Shown here: one piece after another, positions 60,311 to 64,000 of the stretch
Layout: every line of letters begins with the position of its first letter
How positions within the stretch are numbered: position 1 is the stretch's first letter
NCBI GenBank assembly: GCA_947478455.1
Contig: CANJWR010000004.1
Location: 1 to 64,000, forward strand
Source: Beijerinckiaceae bacterium
Lineage (GTDB): Bacteria; Pseudomonadota; Alphaproteobacteria; Rhizobiales; Beijerinckiaceae
DNA: 64,000 nucleotides
Direction: 5' to 3'
Program-made: the position numbers and the translations under genes
Notes under the pieces: generated by a model
The model's database searches: none
What the model saw: only the letters and a program-made list of their open reading frames with translations
What the model was told of the DNA's origin: nothing

Positions 60311-60515
60311 GGCCGAGCCTGTCGAGCTTGGCCTGCGGGGTCGAATAGGCTTCCTGCCGGTCCACATCCCAGTAGCGCAATTCCTCGACCGGGATCGGCG
60401 TCCCGGTTGTGGCGCAACGCACGAAAGCGCCGGGCTTCATCACGCGGAAATCGCCGTCCAGATACTGGATCTGGGCTTCGACAGCGTTGAGCGGATTACG
60501 TTCCAAACGGTTCAT
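60294..60515 (-). CDS. DUF2093 family protein
   Basis: The ATG at 60515 gives 73 residues (NRLERNPLNAVEAQIQYLDGDFRVMKPGAFVRCATTGTPIPVEELRYWDVDRQEAYSTPQAKL), matching DUF2093 throughout; upstream in-frame methionines at 60527 and 60578 add non-family sequence. It has no known function. It overlaps the 3' end of lpxK on the opposite strand and lies 98 bp downstream of the membrane-protein gene. Confidence 0.85.
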   Translation of the reverse strand: MNRLERNPLNAVEAQIQYLDGDFRVMKPGAFVRCATTGTPIPVEELRYWDVDRQEAYSTPQAKLDRLGLNVKL

Positions 60516-60613
60516 GGTCGCCGGCATTCTGCGTGATCTGAAGCTGCGTTGGTATCGCATTCGCGGGCGGATTTCCATCATTTCATCCGCGCCTGCCTGA
60601 ATTGGCTTGAATC

Positions 60614-62176
60614 TCAGGCTGTCTTGAGCGCCAGCGCGCCGCCTGTCTGTTGCGGACGGAGTAACAGGATCAAGCCGAGTAGCGCAATGGCGGCGGCGGC
60701 CGGGACCGGCGCCCAGTGGTTTTCCTCGATCATCATGCTGGTCCATCCGGCCCAGGCGATGTTGAGCGCCATTTCGGCGATCGGCAGCAGGGGCGAGCCC
60801 TTGTAGCGATAGTTGAAGGCCTTGTGTCCTTGCGCACGACGCATGGTGAGGCCAAGCAATGTGGCCGATCCTGCTGCGGCGATGCTGCCGGCCAGCGCCC
60901 AGAAGGCGGCCTCAAAATCCTCCGCTGCCACGAAAGCGAGCGGCAGGCCGACAATGATTGCGACCGGCAGGATGGCGGCGAGCAGTTTCGCGGTGAAGAT
61001 TTCACGCTCGACGACTGGCGCGGTCGCGAGCAATTCGGGCGAGTCTTCACCTGCGATCGTCAGCCATACGAGCCCGCCGGCGATCTGCCCGGCGATGATC
61101 ACCGTCAGCGGCGCAAGCCCGCCCACCCCCATGGCTGCTTCGAGGTTGCGACGGAAGAACACCGCCAGAAGCGGCAGCAAATAGAGAATCTGGAACAGGG
61201 TCTGCGAGATCAGCCACGGATCGCGAAACAGCAGCAGCCATTCTTTGGCGAAAAGAACGCGTCGTGCACCGGTGCGGAACACTCGCCGCGACGAGCGCTC
61301 GCTGCGCCGGGTGCGGGCTGTCTGGGCGGAGCCCGCGACCGCCGCCGCATTGGCGGCGAACTGGCCGGTGAAAACCCAGAGGGCTAAGCCAAAAATCGCC
61401 GCTGCCGCCAGCGTGAAGCCCAGCATCGGCAAGGGTTCGCCCATGAGGGCGCGGGCCGGCCACGACAGGGGATTTGTCAGCCCCAGCCCGCTGGCGTCCG
61501 CCGACAAGATCTGCGCCCAGAAGGCTTCCTTCGTGCTGCGCGAGGCGAGGTTCGGGGCCTGAAGGGTGAAGATTGCGACAGCGCCCGCCATCGCGCCCAG
61601 AACCTGCGCGAGGGTTCGGGTATGGCGCGGGCCGATCAGGGCGAACAGGAGCGTGGCGATACCCATGCCGGCTGCGCTTGCGCCCATGCCGAGCCCGATC
61701 AGCAAGGGATAGAGGCCGAGCGCTTTCCATTGGCCGAACAACGCAAACACATGCGCAAAAGGCAGCAGCAGAAAGGCCCAGAGACCGATGACCCCGATGG
61801 CGGTGGAACCGGCGCGGATCGCCAGAATTCGTCTGAGGTTAGCGGGCGAGGAGGCCAGCAGATCAATATCTCCACGCACATAGACCGCCTGTGTGGCGGC
61901 CAGAAGCGCAGTTGGGAGCATCAGCAGGAAGATGATCAGAATTCCGACCGACACAGCATAGACCGGTGGCTCAACCGTCATATAGGACAAACGCTTCGCG
62001 CCGAACGCAAATGGTACTGCGAACAGATGAAGCGCAATGAAAATGCCGATCAGGATCCGCGTCATACGCCGCGAAGCGCGTGCGTCGCGCCGCCAGGCGT
62101 TGCGAAACTCATGACGCAGATACCAGACGAACGAGCCCGGCGTGAATGTGATCAAGTCCTTGCCGTGGCGCACCAC
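60614..62176 (-). CDS. Large ABC-type membrane protein, orphan
   Basis: The GTG at 62176 gives 520 residues, preceded by GGAAGG. About twelve membrane helices fall in two halves, with a basic loop in the middle (TARTRRSERSSRRVFRTGARRVLFAKEWLLLFRD) that may be the cytoplasmic contact. It resembles the permease parts of ABC exporters of the ABC-2 kind, but no ATPase is beside it. The gene stands alone between DUF2093 and xseA; I cannot assign a substrate. Confidence 0.7.
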   Translation of the reverse strand: MVRHGKDLITFTPGSFVWYLRHEFRNAWRRDARASRRMTRILIGIFIALHLFAVPFAFGAKRLSYMTVEPPVYAVSVGILIIFLLMLPTALLAATQAVYVRGDIDLLASSPANLRRILAIRAGSTAIGVIGLWAFLLLPFAHVFALFGQWKALGLYPLLIGLGMGASAAGMGIATLLFALIGPRHTRTLAQVLGAMAGAVAIFTLQAPNLASRSTKEAFWAQILSADASGLGLTNPLSWPARALMGEPLPMLGFTLAAAAIFGLALWVFTGQFAANAAAVAGSAQTARTRRSERSSRRVFRTGARRVLFAKEWLLLFRDPWLISQTLFQILYLLPLLAVFFRRNLEAAMGVGGLAPLTVIIAGQIAGGLVWLTIAGEDSPELLATAPVVEREIFTAKLLAAILPVAIIVGLPLAFVAAEDFEAAFWALAGSIAAAGSATLLGLTMRRAQGHKAFNYRYKGSPLLPIAEMALNIAWAGWTSMMIEENHWAPVPAAAAIALLGLILLLRPQQTGGALALKTA

Positions 62177-62273
62177 GCCTTCCGCTGCGGAAGCGGCAGT
62201 CTAGCGGTCGAACGTGTATGGCTGGTGAATCGCCCTGCCGGGCTCGGTCACGACTTTTTGACGATGCCGTAGC

Positions 62274-63866
62274 CTAGAACAGCGAGCCCTGACTGCGCAC
62301 CGGCGTCGCCCGCGTCGGCTTTACCGTGACGGGCTTCGGGCGTCCGCCAGTCGGCGGGCCGCCGCTCGCCACCGCAGCGACCTTTCCGTCGGCAAATTCG
62401 ATTGTCAGCGAAGCGCCCGGTTCGATCACGGTCGCCGACCGAGCCGGCTTGCCGGAAGCGTCGCGCACCAGCGCATAGCCGCGCGCCAGCACATTCTTGT
62501 AACCGAGCGTGCCGAGCAGTTGGGCGAAGGATTGCAGCCTCGCCGTGCGGCGCTGGTTGGCGTTGTTCAGCGCGTTCTGCATTCGGGTGTGGGCAAGCTC
62601 GAGTTTCTGGCGATCCGCCGCAAATGTATGGCGGGCCAGTCCGGCGCGGTTGGCGAAGGCAGTCTTGAGGCGCTTGTCGAGCGCATCGAGTTTCTGGCCG
62701 CGGCGCTCGGACAGATTTTCCTGCGCCTTGCGCAATTGCTTTTCGAGACTGTCGAGTTTTTGCGACGCGCGCGCCATGCGGGCCTGCGGCGATTGCGCCA
62801 ACAGGGTGCGGGAGGCGCGTTCCAGATGAATCCGCCGGGTGCGGACGCCGGCTTCCAGCGAGGTTATCAGTCGTTCGCCGGCGCGGTCGAGGCGCTGGCG
62901 CGGCACGGCCACAATCGCGTCGCCAGTCGGCAGGGCGCGGGTGAGGCCGCGCAAATCCGAGCGACGTCGCTCGACAAGGCGTAGCAGCGCGCCCGTGTGG
63001 CGGCGCGCGAGATCGACGATCTGGCCCATGAGATCGGCCCGCACCGGCACGCACATTTCGGCGGCGGCGGTCGGGGTGGGGGCGCGCACATCGGCGGCGT
63101 GGTCGATCAACGTCCAGTCTGTCTCGTGGCCGACGGCTGAGACCAGCGGCAACATGCTGCCGGCTGCCGCGCGCACGACGATTTCCTCGTTGAAGCCCCA
63201 GAGGTCTTCGAGCGACCCGCCGCCGCGCGCCACGATGATCACGTCTGGACGTGGAATCCTGCCGCCGTCGGGCAGCGCGTTGAACCCCTCGATGGCGCGC
63301 GCCACCTCGGCGGCGCTCGTTTCGCCCTGAACTCGCACAGGCCACACAATGACGCGTCGCGGAAACCGGTCGGCGATGCGATGCAGGATGTCGCGAATGA
63401 CAGCCCCGGTCGGCGACGTGATGACGCCGATAATTTCGGGCAGATAGGGCAACAATTGCTTGCGACCGTCATCGAACAGGCCTTCGGCGGCCAGTTTGCG
63501 ACGGCGATCTTCCAGCAGCGCCATGAGCGCCCCGATGCCGGCGGGCTCGATGGATTCGACAACGATCTGATAGGACGACTTGCCCGGAAACGTCGTGAGC
63601 TTGCCGGTCGCCACGACCTCCATGCCTTCCTCGGGCCGGACGCGGAGCTTGGAGAAGACTCCCTTCCACATGACGGCGTCGATCTTGGCGGTCTGATCCT
63701 TGAGGGCAAAATAGCAATGGCCGGACGAATGGGGGCCGCGATAGCCGGTAATCTCGCCGCGCACGCGCACAAATCCGAACCGATCCTCAACCGTGCGCTT
63801 GAGCGCTGAGGAGAGTTCGCTGACAGTGACTTCCTGTGCGTTGGAAACGGCAGGTTTTTCGACCAT
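62274..63866 (-). CDS. xseA: Exodeoxyribonuclease VII large subunit
   Basis: The 530-residue protein has an OB-fold N-terminal domain (VTVSELSSALKRTVEDRFGFVRVRGEITGY), the catalytic core (TSPTGAVIRDILHRIADRFPRR, VIIVARGGGSLEDLWGFNEE, VSAVGHETDWTLIDHAADVRAPTPTAAAE) and a long coiled-coil (about 290-430). A C-terminal segment LARGYALVRDASGKP follows. With XseB it degrades single-stranded DNA from both ends. The C-terminal 60 residues are longer than in E. coli. Confidence 0.94.
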   Translation of the reverse strand: MVEKPAVSNAQEVTVSELSSALKRTVEDRFGFVRVRGEITGYRGPHSSGHCYFALKDQTAKIDAVMWKGVFSKLRVRPEEGMEVVATGKLTTFPGKSSYQIVVESIEPAGIGALMALLEDRRRKLAAEGLFDDGRKQLLPYLPEIIGVITSPTGAVIRDILHRIADRFPRRVIVWPVRVQGETSAAEVARAIEGFNALPDGGRIPRPDVIIVARGGGSLEDLWGFNEEIVVRAAAGSMLPLVSAVGHETDWTLIDHAADVRAPTPTAAAEMCVPVRADLMGQIVDLARRHTGALLRLVERRRSDLRGLTRALPTGDAIVAVPRQRLDRAGERLITSLEAGVRTRRIHLERASRTLLAQSPQARMARASQKLDSLEKQLRKAQENLSERRGQKLDALDKRLKTAFANRAGLARHTFAADRQKLELAHTRMQNALNNANQRRTARLQSFAQLLGTLGYKNVLARGYALVRDASGKPARSATVIEPGASLTIEFADGKVAAVASGGPPTGGRPKPVTVKPTRATPVRSQGSLF

Positions 63867-63907
63867 GCCTCAGCTATGACGGATTCGCGCGCTCGGGAAA
63901 AGCTTCG

Positions 63908-64000
63908 TTATTCCGCCCGCTGATCAACGGCTGATCGGGCGACCGGGATCTCGGGCAGGCGCGGTTTCAAGGCGAAGACGAGCACGGGCCGGGCCGTCCG
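63908..64000 (-). CDS. Possible C-terminal end of a minus-strand gene (cut by window edge)
   Basis: Reading the minus strand from the right edge gives 30 codons to a TAA at 63910-63908 (RTARPVLVFALKPRLPEIPV and ten more residues). The composition is protein-like, but the fragment is too short to recognise. It could equally be chance in GC-rich DNA. Confidence 0.3.
   Translation of the reverse strand, partial: RTARPVLVFALKPRLPEIPVARSAVDQRAE

Noticed and set aside
1-64000. CRISPR arrays, prophage modules or replication origin
   Set aside because: I saw no regularly spaced direct repeats, no phage structural or integrase genes, and no dnaA or parAB context. The only mobile-element gene is the ISL3 fragment at the left edge.

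Overview
The window reads as chromosomal DNA of a GC-rich alphaproteobacterium of the order Hyphomicrobiales (Rhizobiales). Support comes from the families typical of that group: GapR (DUF2312), CpdR, DUF1244, DUF2093, DUF4170 and DUF882 proteins, a HisKA_2 sensor kinase, the 41-residue bL36, a ROSE-like leader before an hsp20 gene, and a Kdo/lipid A gene block. I cannot name the genus. The cell is Gram-negative and probably heterotrophic, with a high-affinity nickel importer that implies nickel enzymes elsewhere.

Layout. 1-6.4 kb: the end of an ISL3 transposase abutting a PilZ gene, a sigma-54 response regulator, an L,D-transpeptidase gene with an apparent one-base frameshift, and a DUF882 murein-peptidase-like protein. 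6.4-12.5 kb: a nitrate/taurine-type ABC transporter lacking a binding protein, an N-formylglutamate amidohydrolase/DUF1244/gapR run, a DUF1036 protein and pyruvate kinase. 12.5-15 kb: a lower-GC accessory block (DUF1272, an unknown protein, an SRPBCC protein, a YafY-type regulator) lying between the pyk 3' end and a second, synonymously diverged copy of the same 68 bp, followed by a palindromic dispersed repeat. 15-24.5 kb: a hydrolase, a TPR protein, rpmJ, an acetyltransferase, an MFS exporter and a tetR-mfp-rnd efflux operon. 24.5-31.1 kb: a secreted propeller-like protein, an orphan family 5 solute-binding protein and a complete nikKMLQO nickel ECF operon behind a textbook NikR box. 31.3-45.7 kb: mainly monocistronic metabolic genes (FAH family, TauE/SafE, threonine aldolase, hsp20, sensor kinase, CoxL-like subunit, lipases, hisN, MFS), a candidate small RNA, a second amidohydrolase and cpdR, then tRNA-Val. 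46.1-52.5 kb: an electron-transfer operon, etfD-like membrane Fe-S protein / fumarate-reductase-like flavoprotein / etfBA / Bug-type binding protein. 52.7-64 kb: an acyltransferase, an outer-membrane protein, DUF1003, and a cell-envelope block (CysQ-like phosphatase, DUF4170, DUF374 acyltransferase, waaA, lpxK), DUF2093, an ABC-type membrane protein and xseA.

The best candidate for an undescribed system is the 46.1-52.5 kb operon. A dehydrogenase of the TcuA/fumarate reductase fold appears to feed electrons through a dedicated ETF to an EtfD/EMO-type quinone reductase, with a Bug-type protein probably binding the substrate. The pyk 3'-end duplication is the best sign of an uncharacterised insertion event. 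Cis-elements readable directly are a NikR box, a YafY-type operator, a TetR-type palindrome, a ROSE-like RNA thermometer with a sigma-32-like promoter, and a small RNA with anti-Shine-Dalgarno loops.
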